This document shows, one piece after another, positions 15,105-24,096 of a DNA stretch of 64,000 nucleotides (the stretch's first letter is position 1; each line of letters starts with the position of its first letter). Source of the DNA: Bradyrhizobium sp. BR13661. GTDB lineage: Bacteria > Pseudomonadota > Alphaproteobacteria > Rhizobiales > Xanthobacteraceae. Below the pieces are notes generated by a model that was not told the DNA's origin, made no database searches, and saw only the letters and a list, made by a program, of their open reading frames with translations. Made by a program: the position numbers and the translations under genes. The DNA lies in assembly GCF_029892425.1 (NCBI RefSeq), contig NZ_JARXWB010000019.1, forward strand, positions 1 through 64,000. The letters are read 5' to 3'.

Positions 15105-15665
15105 ATGAATGATCAGCCAAAGCAGCCGGCCGCCCCGGATCCCGCCAACGAGCTCGCGAGCGACAGCTCGTCGATCGATCCCCGTGACTTCCGCAATGCG
15201 CTCGGCACCTATGGAACGGGCGTCACGATCATCACGGCCACGGCCGCCGATGGCAAGCCGTACGGCATCACCTGCAACTCGTTCGCGTCGGTCTCCTTGA
15301 ATCCCCCCCTGGTTCTCTGGAGCCTCGGCGTCTATTCATCGAGCCTGACCGTGTTTCAGAGCGCCAGTCATTTCACCGTCCACGTGCTGGGTACCTCGCA
15401 GCAGGCTCTCGCGAATAAATTTGCGAAATCGTCCGAGGACAAGTTTACCGGTGTCGACTGGACACCGGGCCTTGGCAACGCGCCGGTACTTGCCGAAAGC
15501 GTGGCGAATTTTCAGTGCCGATCCGTCAACCGCTATTATGGCGGTGATCACGTGATCTTTCTCGGTGCGGTCGAGGCCTATGCCTACAACGCAAAAGAGC
15601 CGTTGCTGTTTGCGCGAGGGACGTATGGCCAGTTTCTGGCTGACGACGAGCGCAAGAAGTCGTGA
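15105..15665 (+). CDS. Flavin reductase of a two-component monooxygenase
   Basis: 186 residues of the HpaC/HsaB flavin reductase-like family. After a disordered N-terminus of about 25 residues, the domain starts at DFRNALGTYGTGVTIITATAADGKPYGITCNSFASVSLNPPL, the family signature. GDHVIFLGAVEAY lies near the C-terminus. It reduces FMN or FAD with NAD(P)H and passes reduced flavin to the oxygenase encoded just upstream. The two genes are nine bases apart and surely co-transcribed. The gene converges on the minus-strand dehydrogenase that ends at 15672. Confidence 0.92.
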   Translation: MNDQPKQPAAPDPANELASDSSSIDPRDFRNALGTYGTGVTIITATAADGKPYGITCNSFASVSLNPPLVLWSLGVYSSSLTVFQSASHFTVHVLGTSQQALANKFAKSSEDKFTGVDWTPGLGNAPVLAESVANFQCRSVNRYYGGDHVIFLGAVEAYAYNAKEPLLFARGTYGQFLADDERKKS

Positions 15666-15671
15666 GGCGAT

Positions 15672-16580
15672 TCAATGCTGTGCGGCGGAGAGCTTGTAGA
15701 TCTCCAAGGCGTCCGCGTCAGCACCGCGCGCAGCCTTGGCAAGCCTGAAGATCTGCCCGGCGAGGGTCGCCATCGGCACTGGCGTTGACGTCGCCTGTGC
15801 TACATCGGCGATCGTATCGAGATCCTTCAGCATCGTCGCAATATGGCCGAGCGGCGGCGAGTGGATGCCCTGGACCATGCGCGGGACGAAGAGCTGAAGC
15901 GGGATCGAATCCGCAAAGCCACCGGCGAGCGCTTCGGGGAGCCGGCTCGCGTCAATCCCCGCATTCGAGGCAAGGCGCGTTGCTTCCGCAAGCACGGCCA
16001 TTGCGCATCCGACGATCACCTGGTTGCACAGCTTTGTGGTTTGGCCAGCCCCGGTCGGACCCATGTGGGTGAACCTGCGTGCCATCGCGAGGACGTAGGG
16101 CCGCGTCCTTTCGATATCCCCCGCTTCTCCGCCCGCCATGATGGCAAGCGTGCCTTCCTCGGCACCCTTGGTGCCACCGGACACCGGTGCGTCAATCCAG
16201 CCGGCACCGTTCGCGCCTCTCAATCGCGCTGCAAGCTCGCGTGCGGCGTCCGGATGGATCGACGAGAAATCGACCACGAGCTTGCCCGTGCCGGGGGCTG
16301 CCGCGAGACCCTCGGGTCCGAAGATGACTTCTTCGACGGCGGCAGCATCCGTCACGCACATAAAGACGATGTCGCAGTTCGCCAGCAAGTCGCGTGGCGT
16401 TTCCGCGCGCTTGGCGCCGGCTTCGACGAGCGGAGCGACTTTGCCCTCCGAGCGATTCCAGACACTGACTTGATAGCCGGCCATGAGCAGGCGCCGGGTC
16501 ATCGGCGTTCCCATCAGTCCAAGGCCCAGATAGCCGAGTCTCTCGACGCCTTGTGGGTTTGCCTTGGTCGCATCAGCCAT
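15672..16580 (-). CDS. 3-hydroxyisobutyrate dehydrogenase-family NAD(P)-dependent oxidoreductase
   Basis: 302 residues. The Rossmann motif GYLGLGLMG lies at residues 16-24, the substrate-binding DAPVSGG at 130-136, and the catalytic lysine is Lys183 in TKLCNQ. The start at 16578-16580 follows GGAGAAGGA on the minus strand; a longer upstream frame is not coding-like. Enzymes of this family oxidise beta-hydroxyacids or reduce the semialdehydes. The gene is divergent from the solute-binding protein at 16759, so the 180-base gap holds both promoters. The substrate is probably an intermediate of the neighbouring catabolic pathway. Confidence 0.9.
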   Translation of the reverse strand: MADATKANPQGVERLGYLGLGLMGTPMTRRLLMAGYQVSVWNRSEGKVAPLVEAGAKRAETPRDLLANCDIVFMCVTDAAAVEEVIFGPEGLAAAPGTGKLVVDFSSIHPDAARELAARLRGANGAGWIDAPVSGGTKGAEEGTLAIMAGGEAGDIERTRPYVLAMARRFTHMGPTGAGQTTKLCNQVIVGCAMAVLAEATRLASNAGIDASRLPEALAGGFADSIPLQLFVPRMVQGIHSPPLGHIATMLKDLDTIADVAQATSTPVPMATLAGQIFRLAKAARGADADALEIYKLSAAQH

Positions 16581-16683
16581 AGGTTGTTTCCTTCTCCCGT
16601 AGCGCGACGGCGCGCGAGCTCTGCAGCACCATACATGACGCGGTCCGCGACTAAAGTGGGCCGGCATGCATGGCTTGCCTGAT

Positions 16684-16701
16684 TGTTTGAACCATGAAAC
16701 A
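16684..16701. promoter_or_regulatory. Possible operator palindrome in divergent promoter
   Basis: TGTTT and AAACA arms are separated by eight bases in the gap between two divergent genes. The position suits a regulator controlling both. The arms are short, so chance is possible, and no cognate regulator gene lies nearby. Confidence 0.3.
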
Positions 16702-16758
16702 TTTGGGACGGTCGGGTGGAGTGGCGTCGGTCGGCGCCGTAGCAACGGAGTGGGCACG

Positions 16759-17742
16759 ATGCGGGAAGGTTCGAGGTGGATGCTGGCAATGGGGGCCATG
16801 GCGGCCATGATCGCGTGCGCTGGCCCCTTACGGGCGCAGCAGACGATCCGAGTGGGCTGGACCATCCCGGCGGAGGAATCCAAATACTGGATGATGCGCA
16901 GGCCGGCCGAATTTCCCGATATCGGCAAGATCTACAACATCGAATGGACCCAGTTTCAGGGCACTGCGCCTATGACGCAGGCACTGGCCGCCGGCGCACT
17001 CGATTGTGCGACGCAGGCGCCGCTCTCGCTGGCCAACGGCGTGGTCGGCGGCAATCTCAAGGCCTACATTGTGGCCCAGCATGTGTTCGAGAAGCCCGGC
17101 GGCTTCTCGGTCTACTGGGCGGTGATGGATGACTCGCCGATCAAGGCGATTGCGGATCTCAAAGGCAAGACGGTCGGCATTTCCGTGATCGGCGGCGGCA
17201 CGCAAGGCCCGTTCAACCTGCTGCTGAAGCAGAATGGTGTCGATCCGGCAAAGGACATCAAGCTGGTCGAGGTCGGCTTTGCCGTTTCCGAAGATGCGCT
17301 ACGCCAGGGCCGGGTCGACGCGGTGAACATGAACCAGCCGTTTGCCGCACGCGCGGAGGCGAAGGGCGGCACTCGCAAGCTGTTCTCGTTGTCGCAGGCC
17401 ATGCCGAACATCGTGCACATCCTTGAGGCCTGCCGCGCCGATTTCGTCGACAAGAACCCGGAGTTGGTCAAGGCCTATGTCCGCGACATCACATCGGGCA
17501 TGAAGAAGGTGCTGGCGAACCGCGAGGAGACGTTGAAGGTCGTCAATGAAGTCCTGAAGGCGCCGATTCCGGTGCTCGAGACCTACCTGCTTAAGGACAA
17601 CGATTTCGGTCGCGATCCCGGCGCGGCGCCGAATTTCCCTGCGATCCAGAAGATGCTGGACATCTATGCGGAGACGGGAATGCTGCCAAAGCTGGATGTC
17701 GCGCAGTTCAAGCACCCGACGATCGTCGCGCCGCTGCAATAG
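16759..17742 (+). CDS. SsuA/NMT1-type ABC transporter substrate-binding protein
   Basis: 327 residues from ATG 16759, with a signal peptide ([20 protein letters not shown], cleavage near residue 27). The mature part begins [18 protein letters not shown] and contains [24 protein letters not shown] and [19 protein letters not shown], all typical of periplasmic aliphatic sulfonate/nitrate/taurine/thiamine-precursor binding proteins. The matching ATPase and two permeases are encoded at 19612-22024 after an IlvD-type dehydratase. The ligand is unknown, but the catabolic neighbours suggest an aromatic or heteroaromatic acid. Confidence 0.9.
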   Translation: MREGSRWMLAMGAMAAMIACAGPLRAQQTIRVGWTIPAEESKYWMMRRPAEFPDIGKIYNIEWTQFQGTAPMTQALAAGALDCATQAPLSLANGVVGGNLKAYIVAQHVFEKPGGFSVYWAVMDDSPIKAIADLKGKTVGISVIGGGTQGPFNLLLKQNGVDPAKDIKLVEVGFAVSEDALRQGRVDAVNMNQPFAARAEAKGGTRKLFSLSQAMPNIVHILEACRADFVDKNPELVKAYVRDITSGMKKVLANREETLKVVNEVLKAPIPVLETYLLKDNDFGRDPGAAPNFPAIQKMLDIYAETGMLPKLDVAQFKHPTIVAPLQ

Positions 17743-17773
17743 GCAGTCGATCGTCTGTGAGATCAACGAGGTC

Positions 17774-17802
17774 GCAATGTCCCGCCACGTGCGGGACATT
17801 GC
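17774..17802. promoter_or_regulatory. Perfect 12-bp inverted repeat ahead of the dehydratase
   Basis: The arms GCAATGTCCCGC (17774-17785) and GCGGGACATTGC (17791-17802) are exact reverse complements with the five-base loop CACGT. The element lies 31 bases after the binding-protein stop and 17 bases before the dehydratase start. It could be a dimeric regulator's operator, or an mRNA hairpin that lowers expression of the downstream genes relative to the binding protein, as often seen after solute-binding genes. There is no T-run, so a simple terminator is less likely. Confidence 0.6.
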
Positions 17803-17819
17803 ATGAAGATGATGCAAGC

Positions 17820-19514
17820 ATGAAGAAGTTGCGATCACGGATAACGACTGATGGGCTCGACCGGGCTCCGCATCGCGCATTCATGCGTGCGATGGGGCTG
17901 GACGACGCGGCTATCGCCAGGCCGATGGTGGGCATTGTCAGCATGAAGGGCGAGCAGACGCCCTGCAATATGACCCACGACTTCCAGGTGGCCGCGGCGA
18001 AGACCGGGATCGAGGGAGCCGGCGGCACGCCGAGGGAATTCTCGACGATCTCGGTGTCCGACGGAATCAGCATGAACCACGAGGGGATGAAGTTCTCGCT
18101 GTTTTCGCGCGAACTGATCGCTGATTCCATCGAGGCTGTCGTGCACGGCCTCGCTTACGATGCGCTAATTGGATACGGCGGATGCGACAAGACGCTTCCG
18201 GGCGTGATGATGGGCATGGTTCGTTGCAACGTACCTTCCATCTTCATTTACGGGGGCAGCTCGCTGCCGGGGCGCGTGGACGGGAGGACGTTGACCGTCC
18301 TTGACTCCTACGAGGCTGTTGGCAGCTTCATGACCGGCGAGATCGATGCCCCGACGCTTGAGCGGATCGAGCGCGCCTGCTTACCGACCATCGGTGCCTG
18401 CGCCGGTCAGTTTACCGCGAACACCATGGGGATGGTGTCGGAGGCGATGGGCCTGACCATTCCCAACGTGTCGATGGTGCCTGGGGTCTATGCCGAGCGC
18501 GCCCAGATCTCGCGGCGCGCGGGACGGCTGATTATGGAGATGCTGGAGCGTGGTGGGCCGCTGCCGCGCGAGATCGTGACACGAAAATCGCTGGAGAACG
18601 GAGCCGCGATCGTCGCTGCAACGGGAGGCTCGACCAATGCCGCATTGCATTTGCCGGCGATCGCGAACGAGGCCGGTATTGCGTTCACGATCGATGACGT
18701 CGGTGAGGTCTTTGCCAGGACGCCGCTGATCGGAAATCTGCGGCCGGGCGGCAAGTACACGGCCAAGGATGTCTACGATATCGGTGGTGCCGCCGTTGTG
18801 ATCCGCGAGCTGATTGAGAGCGGGCATATCGATGGCAGTTGCCTAACCATCACGGGCCGCACGCTTGCGGAAGAATATGGTGCGGCCAATGCGCCCGATG
18901 GCGAGGTCGTTTACGCCGCTCGCGCACCGATCATGCCCGATGGCGGCGTTGCGGTGCTGAAGGGAAACCTCTGCCCCGATGGCGCCGTCATCAAGGTTGC
19001 AGGCTTGAAGAGTCAGTTTTTCGAGGGCGTTGCGCGCGTTTTCGAGGATGAAGAGGCTTGCGTCGCGGCCGTTCGTAACCGCAGCTACAAGGCTGGCGAG
19101 GTTTTGGTGATCCGCAATGAAGGGCCGGTCGGAGGTCCCGGCATGCGCGAGATGCTTGGCGTCACTGCGTTGATCTACGGCCAGGGCATGGGCGAGAAGG
19201 TCGCCCTGATCACAGACGGACGGTTCTCCGGTGCCACGCGCGGCATGTGCATCGGCTATGTCTCGCCCGAGGCGTTTGTCGGCGGTCCGCTGGCGCTCGT
19301 GCACGATGGCGACAAAATCAGGATTGATGCCGCTGGCCGCCGGATGGATCTGCTGGTCGACGAACAGGAACTTGCGACGCGGCAACGTAACTGGAAGCAA
19401 CGTCCGCCGCGCCATCGCGCGGGCGCACTCGCAAAATATGCGCGTCTGGTCGGTCAGGCGCCGGGCGGAGCGATCACGCATGAGGGACCGGCGGAGTGGC
19501 CGTGGTTCGACTGA
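17820..19514 (+). CDS. IlvD/Edd-family dehydratase
   Basis: 564 residues. Three cysteines expected to hold the iron-sulfur cluster are present: Cys49 (QTPCNMTH), Cys122 (GGCDKTLPG) and Cys194 ([12 protein letters not shown]). The C-terminal signature [20 protein letters not shown] is also there. The family includes dihydroxy-acid dehydratase of branched-chain synthesis and several sugar-acid dehydratases. Its place between a transporter binding protein and its ATPase suggests a catabolic hydroxyacid rather than housekeeping IlvD, which would normally be elsewhere. The start ATG 17820 fits the family N-terminus. Confidence 0.9.
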   Translation: MKKLRSRITTDGLDRAPHRAFMRAMGLDDAAIARPMVGIVSMKGEQTPCNMTHDFQVAAAKTGIEGAGGTPREFSTISVSDGISMNHEGMKFSLFSRELIADSIEAVVHGLAYDALIGYGGCDKTLPGVMMGMVRCNVPSIFIYGGSSLPGRVDGRTLTVLDSYEAVGSFMTGEIDAPTLERIERACLPTIGACAGQFTANTMGMVSEAMGLTIPNVSMVPGVYAERAQISRRAGRLIMEMLERGGPLPREIVTRKSLENGAAIVAATGGSTNAALHLPAIANEAGIAFTIDDVGEVFARTPLIGNLRPGGKYTAKDVYDIGGAAVVIRELIESGHIDGSCLTITGRTLAEEYGAANAPDGEVVYAARAPIMPDGGVAVLKGNLCPDGAVIKVAGLKSQFFEGVARVFEDEEACVAAVRNRSYKAGEVLVIRNEGPVGGPGMREMLGVTALIYGQGMGEKVALITDGRFSGATRGMCIGYVSPEAFVGGPLALVHDGDKIRIDAAGRRMDLLVDEQELATRQRNWKQRPPRHRAGALAKYARLVGQAPGGAITHEGPAEWPWFD

Positions 19515-19611
19515 GCGCGCACAAGGGGCGCCCTGTTTGGCAAGTTTCTTGCTAAGCTCGTGCCGCTGTTGGAGGACATTCAGCAGTACTGTTGCGTGAC
19601 GTCGTCCGCGC

Positions 19612-20478
19612 ATGAGTGAAGCGAGAGACGGGATGAAGGTAGTGCCTTCGAGATCGAGCGAATGGGTGAGACCGGTGACGTCACAAAAGCCGGCTTCTGC
19701 AATCATCGAGATCGACCGCGTCTCGCAGGTCTTCCAGACCTCGGCGCGCAAGGACCATTTGGCGTTGTCGGATATCTCCGTGACGATCGAGGATGGGGCG
19801 TTCGTCTCCATCCTCGGCCCGTCCGGCTGCGGCAAGTCGACGCTGCTCTACATCGTCGGTGGCTTTGTCAGTCCCACCAGCGGCGCTGCAAGGATGAAGG
19901 GAAAGGCTATCACGGGCCCGGGGCCGGATCGTGGGCCGGTGTTCCAGGAGTTCGCACTGTTCCCGTGGAAGACCGTGCTGGGCAATGTGATGTATGGTCC
20001 GCGCCAGCAGGGCGTGCGAGCCACCGAAGCCGAAGCGCAGAGTCGCGCTCTGATCGAGATGGTCGGCCTCAAGGGCTATGAGAATTTTTACCCGAAGGAG
20101 CTGTCGGGAGGCATGAAGCAGCGCGTCGCTCTGGCCCGGACGCTCGCCTACCATCCTGAAGTTCTGTTGATGGACGAGCCGTTCGGTGCGCTCGATGCTC
20201 ACACCCGCACGCGGCTCCAGAACGATCTCCTCAATATCTGGGAACGTGACCGAAAGACTGTGCTGTTCGTCACCCACTCGGTCGATGAAGCCGTCTTCCT
20301 TTCGGATAAGGTCGTGATGATGTCGAAGTCGCCGGGCCGTATTCGGGAGGTCATTGACATCGATCTGCCGCGACCACGCCGCCGCAATGAGCTGTTGCTC
20401 GACCCGCGCTACCAGAAACACGTCGTCGATATCGAACGTATGTTCGATGAGAGCGACGCAGCCGGCTCTTCCTCATGA
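19612..20478 (+). CDS. SsuB/TauB-type ABC transporter ATP-binding protein
   Basis: 288 residues. Walker A is GPSGCGKST, the Q-loop is in FQEFALFPWKTV, the signature is LSGGMKQRVALARTL, and Walker B is VLLMDEPFGALD, followed by an H-loop in THSVDEAV. This is the nitrate/sulfonate/taurine subfamily. The N-terminus is about 30 residues longer than usual, and a second ATG at 19633 is possible. Its stop overlaps the first permease start by four bases. It energises import of the ligand of the binding protein at 16759. Confidence 0.93.
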   Translation: MSEARDGMKVVPSRSSEWVRPVTSQKPASAIIEIDRVSQVFQTSARKDHLALSDISVTIEDGAFVSILGPSGCGKSTLLYIVGGFVSPTSGAARMKGKAITGPGPDRGPVFQEFALFPWKTVLGNVMYGPRQQGVRATEAEAQSRALIEMVGLKGYENFYPKELSGGMKQRVALARTLAYHPEVLLMDEPFGALDAHTRTRLQNDLLNIWERDRKTVLFVTHSVDEAVFLSDKVVMMSKSPGRIREVIDIDLPRPRRRNELLLDPRYQKHVVDIERMFDESDAAGSSS

Positions 20479-21260
20479 TGTCGCCTGCTGCCTTGGCAAA
20501 GCGTGCGGCACCGGTTCTGGCTTGCATCGGATTGATGGCGGTGTGGCAGGTTGCGGCACTGGTGCTGAAGAACGACAGCTTTCCGACAGCGCTTGAGGCA
20601 ATTCGCGCGATCCCGGACATCCTGGGCGACAAGGAATCCCTGATCAACATCATGGCCTCGCTTCGTCGCATGGCGATCGGGTTTGGCATAGCCGTGCTTT
20701 TCTCGATCCCTTTGGGTTTGTTGATGGGGCGGAGCCGGGCGGTCGAAGCGTTCTTCAATCCGCTTCTGATGATCATCTATCCAGTGCCGAAGGCCGCGCT
20801 CATGCCAATCATCATGCTTTGGCTCGGCGTCGGCGAAGCGACAAAAATTCTGGTGATCTTCCTCGGGGTCAGCCTGCCGGTGATCTATCACAGTTTTGAA
20901 GGTGCCAAGGCGGTCGAAGAGAAGATGCTGTGGTCGAGTGCGGCCATGGGGCTGTCGCCGTTGCAGCGCCTGGTCCGGATCGTTCTGCCGGCCGCGCTCC
21001 CGGAGATCCTGACCGGGTGTCGGACCGGCCTGGTGCTCGCGCTCATCACGATGATCACCAGCGAGATGATCGCTCGACAGTCTGGGGCGGGGAACATTTT
21101 GTTCAACGCGCTCGACATGGGGCAATACGACACCGTCTTCGCGATGATCATCATCGTGGGCGCCATGGGAATTATTCTTGATGCGATCTTCGAGCGCGTC
21201 CGCGCCCGGCTCGTGCGCTGGTCCGAGCCTCAGTTCGACATGCCGATGAGTTTCTCATGA
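20475..21260 (+). CDS. SsuC/TauC-type ABC transporter permease 1
   Basis: 261 residues with about six predicted membrane segments. The EAA-type cytoplasmic loop is EEKMLWSSAAMGLSPLQRLVRIVLPAALPEILTGCRTG, which contacts the ATPase. It overlaps the ATPase gene upstream and the second permease gene downstream, each by four bases, so all three are translationally coupled. It probably forms a heterodimeric channel with the next gene product, since this operon has two related permeases. Confidence 0.93.
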   Translation: MMSPAALAKRAAPVLACIGLMAVWQVAALVLKNDSFPTALEAIRAIPDILGDKESLINIMASLRRMAIGFGIAVLFSIPLGLLMGRSRAVEAFFNPLLMIIYPVPKAALMPIIMLWLGVGEATKILVIFLGVSLPVIYHSFEGAKAVEEKMLWSSAAMGLSPLQRLVRIVLPAALPEILTGCRTGLVLALITMITSEMIARQSGAGNILFNALDMGQYDTVFAMIIIVGAMGIILDAIFERVRARLVRWSEPQFDMPMSFS

Positions 21261-22024
21261 CATCGCGTCTTTCCCCAACGAACGTCGTCCTAGGGCTCGC
21301 GCCGATTGTGCTGGTGATCGCGGTCTGGCAGGGCCTCGTATCGTCGGGCCTTGCGCCCGCGGCGTTACTACCGCCGCCGGGAGTGGTTTTCAGCCGCCTG
21401 ATCCAGCAACTCGTGACGTGGACATTTGAGCAGGAGATCGCGGCGACTCTCGTCCGGTTGTTTGCCGGCTTTGCGATTGCGGTCGTGCTTGGTGTCGCTA
21501 TCGGGATCGCGGCTGCTGCCAGCCCCGTGGTCAATGCCGTGGTTCGGCCGATCGTGCGGGTGCTGGCGCCATTGCCGAAAGTCGCGCTGTATCCGGCGCT
21601 GTTACTTCTGCTCGGTTTCGGCCACGGATCGAAGATCACGCTGGTGGCGGCGGACGCACTTTTCCCGATTTTGCTGTCCACCTATTACGGCGCATCGACC
21701 GTCGAGCAGAAGCTGATCTGGTCGGCCATGGCGGCGGGGACGCCGCGATATGAAATCCTGTTCAAGGTCGTCTTGCCGGCGGCGATGCCGTCGATCCTGA
21801 CCGGGTGCCGGATCGGCCTTGTCATTTCCTGCATCGTGGTGTTTCTGGCTGAGATGATCACGTCGACGGATGGATTGGGGCACGCGCTCGTGACCGCGGC
21901 CCGCACCTTCCAGGCCGTTGACATGTTCGTGCCGCTGATCACGATCTCGCTGCTGGGGTTGATCCTGAATGCCCTGCTGGGCGCCTTGCGATCTTACCTC
22001 TTACGGGGCTTTCCCGAAGCGTGA
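21257..22024 (+). CDS. SsuC/TauC-type ABC transporter permease 2
   Basis: 255 residues and about six membrane segments. The EAA loop is EQKLIWSAMAAGTPRYEILFKVVLPAAMPSILTGCRIG. It is related to the preceding permease, and they probably pair. The start overlaps the upstream stop by four bases. The NicX-like gene begins 33 bases after its stop, so transport and ring-cleavage genes are likely on one transcript. Confidence 0.93.
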   Translation: MTSRLSPTNVVLGLAPIVLVIAVWQGLVSSGLAPAALLPPPGVVFSRLIQQLVTWTFEQEIAATLVRLFAGFAIAVVLGVAIGIAAAASPVVNAVVRPIVRVLAPLPKVALYPALLLLLGFGHGSKITLVAADALFPILLSTYYGASTVEQKLIWSAMAAGTPRYEILFKVVLPAAMPSILTGCRIGLVISCIVVFLAEMITSTDGLGHALVTAARTFQAVDMFVPLITISLLGLILNALLGALRSYLLRGFPEA

Positions 22025-22057
22025 CTGAAGAAGAAACCATAAGACCGGGAGTCGACC

Positions 22058-23104
22058 ATGCTGGCGGATCGCATCGAGGCAAAATGGATTGACGCGTTTT
22101 GCGAGATCTTTGAGCGTTGCGCCGTCAAGGCCGGCGATACCGCGGCGATTCTCTCGGAGACGCAGTCGCGCGCGTTGAATGTTCATTTGGCGGAATTGGC
22201 GCTGCTGCGCATGGGCGCAAGGCCGTTCCACGTCGTCATGCCGACGCCACGTAACCGCAACGTCGTGCCGGTTCGCTCGACAGGGGCCAGCGAAGCCATC
22301 CAGAAGCTCGGTCCGGTCATCACCGCGCTTCAACAAGCGGGATTCGTGGTGGACTGCACCATCGAGGGCTTGATGCATGCGGTAGAGACGCCGGAGATCC
22401 TGAAGGCCGGTGCTCGCATTCTGGTCATCTCCAACGAGCACCCCGAGGCACTGGAGCGGATGGTGCCGGATCCGGCACTCGAGAAGCGTGTTCGCGCGGC
22501 AGCAAAGATGTTGCGTGGGACCAAGCGGATGCGGGTCACCTCGAACGCCGGTACGGCACTGGATGTGGACATGGTCGGCGCTTCAACGGTCGGCGTCTGG
22601 GGCTGGACCGACAAGCCCGGCACGCTGGCGCATTGGCCGGGCGGCATCGTCGTCAGCTTCCCCAAGAGCGGAACGATCAACGGCTCGCTGGTGATGGCGC
22701 CTGGCGACATCAATCTCACGTTCAAGCGCTACCTGACGTCACCGGTGAAGATGACGTTGAAGGACGATTACGTCGTCGAGCTGGAGGGCGACGGCACGGA
22801 TGCCGCGATGATGCGCGCCTATCTCGCCGCCTGGGGCGACCGCGAAGCCTATGCAGTCTCGCATGTCGGATTCGGCATGAATCCGGCCGCCCGCTACGAA
22901 GCGCTCTCGATGTATGACCAGCGCGACACCAACGGTACTGAGATCCGGGCCGTCTCCGGCAATTTCCTGTTTTCAACAGGTGCCAACGAATTTGCCGGCC
23001 GCTACACGGCCGGCCATTTCGACCTGCCGATGATGGGCACGACCATCGAGCTTGACGGAGTCGCGGTCGTTCGGGACGGCGTGCTCCAGGACGTCTTCGG
23101 TTAA
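22058..23104 (+). CDS. NicX-family protein (2,5-dihydroxypyridine 5,6-dioxygenase-like)
   Basis: 348 residues, nearly the same length as Pseudomonas NicX. The C-terminal third closely follows the family pattern: YAVSHVGFGMNPAARYEALSMYDQRD, GNFLFSTGAN and HFDLPM. His269, His320 and Asp322 sit where NicX has its Fe(II) ligands (His265, His318, Asp320). NicX opens 2,5-dihydroxypyridine to N-formylmaleamate in nicotinate degradation. Here it follows an importer operon and shares the cluster with a flavin monooxygenase pair, so a hydroxylated N-heterocycle is a reasonable substrate. Its stop overlaps the convergent dehydrogenase gene by four bases. Confidence 0.8.
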   Translation: MLADRIEAKWIDAFCEIFERCAVKAGDTAAILSETQSRALNVHLAELALLRMGARPFHVVMPTPRNRNVVPVRSTGASEAIQKLGPVITALQQAGFVVDCTIEGLMHAVETPEILKAGARILVISNEHPEALERMVPDPALEKRVRAAAKMLRGTKRMRVTSNAGTALDVDMVGASTVGVWGWTDKPGTLAHWPGGIVVSFPKSGTINGSLVMAPGDINLTFKRYLTSPVKMTLKDDYVVELEGDGTDAAMMRAYLAAWGDREAYAVSHVGFGMNPAARYEALSMYDQRDTNGTEIRAVSGNFLFSTGANEFAGRYTAGHFDLPMMGTTIELDGVAVVRDGVLQDVFG

Positions 23105-24093
23105 GCGCGGTCAACGACCGGCGGACGAGCCAGGTTGAAGTGCCGGAGCAGGTCGACCATGGCCTGCAATCGCTTTACGCGATAGGCGTCGACATCCATC
23201 CCTGAATAGTCGAGGAAGCCAGCGCCGGTGCGCAGGCCGATCCGGCCTTCGTGCATATTGCGTGAGATGACGTCTGGTGCCCGATAGCGGTCGCTGCCGA
23301 GCGCGCCCTCCAGATACTGGCTGGCGTAGTATAGAATGTCTCCGCCGCCCCAATCGATGAATTCAAGCAATCCGAGTACAGCATAGCGAAAGCCGAACCC
23401 GTAGCGGATCGCCTTGTCGATCTCCTCGGCGCTGGCGACGCCTTCCTCGACCATGCGCGCGGCCTCGTTCATTGCGAGCGCCTGGATGCGTGGAACGATG
23501 AAGCCTGGCGTGGCAGCACAAATCACCGGTACCTTGCCGATGGCTTCGAGCAGCGCCTTGACCTCGTCGATGATGACAGGATCGGTGGCTTTGCCGGGCG
23601 AGACTTCCACGAGTGGAATCAGATAGGCTGGATTGAGCCAGTGCACGTTGAGGAAGCGACGCGGGTTGACGATTGCGCCGGCGAGATCGTCGACGAGGAT
23701 GGTCGACGTCGTCGATGCGATGATCGTGTCTGGGTTGACCTGTTTTGAAGCCACCCCCAGCACCTCGCGCTTGAGCTCGACGACCTCAGGAACGCCCTCG
23801 AACACCATTCCGGCTTCGGCCAGCGCCGCGGCACTCTTGCTCGCTGGCACCACCGAGATTCGCGCGACGAGCGGATCGACATCTGCTTCGGTCAGAAGCC
23901 CCAGCTTAGACAGGCTGGCAAAGGTCTTCCTGACTTCGCCGAGCGCGTCGGCTTCGAGCTTGGTAAAATCGCCCTCCGAGCGGGTCTTGATGTCGATCAT
24001 CGTGACCATGTGCCCCGCATAAGCGAACGCGACGGCGATGCCTCGGCCCATGCGACCCGCGCCGAGACAGGCGATATTGGCGCGGCTGGTCAT
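23101..24093 (-). CDS. 3-hydroxyacyl-CoA dehydrogenase
   Basis: 330 residues. The NAD-binding motif GAGRMGRGIAV lies at residues 11-21. The catalytic His151 is in LNVHWLNPAYLIPLVEV with Glu163 behind it, and the serine stretch ASTTSTI is near 127-133. A 3HCDH C-terminal domain follows. It oxidises a beta-hydroxyacyl-CoA to the ketoacyl-CoA. It is the last gene of a five-gene minus-strand operon that starts at 28826 (hydrolase, acyl-CoA dehydrogenase, CoA ligase, opine-type dehydrogenase, this gene), so it probably completes a beta-oxidation-like sequence. Confidence 0.9.
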   Translation of the reverse strand: MTSRANIACLGAGRMGRGIAVAFAYAGHMVTMIDIKTRSEGDFTKLEADALGEVRKTFASLSKLGLLTEADVDPLVARISVVPASKSAAALAEAGMVFEGVPEVVELKREVLGVASKQVNPDTIIASTTSTILVDDLAGAIVNPRRFLNVHWLNPAYLIPLVEVSPGKATDPVIIDEVKALLEAIGKVPVICAATPGFIVPRIQALAMNEAARMVEEGVASAEEIDKAIRYGFGFRYAVLGLLEFIDWGGGDILYYASQYLEGALGSDRYRAPDVISRNMHEGRIGLRTGAGFLDYSGMDVDAYRVKRLQAMVDLLRHFNLARPPVVDRA

Positions 24094-24096
24094 TGA

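Noticed and set aside
16581-16928. N-terminal extension of the hydroxyisobutyrate-dehydrogenase-family gene
   Set aside because: The extra 116 residues are not coding-like and overlap the divergent binding-protein gene; a good ribosome binding site precedes the ATG at 16580.
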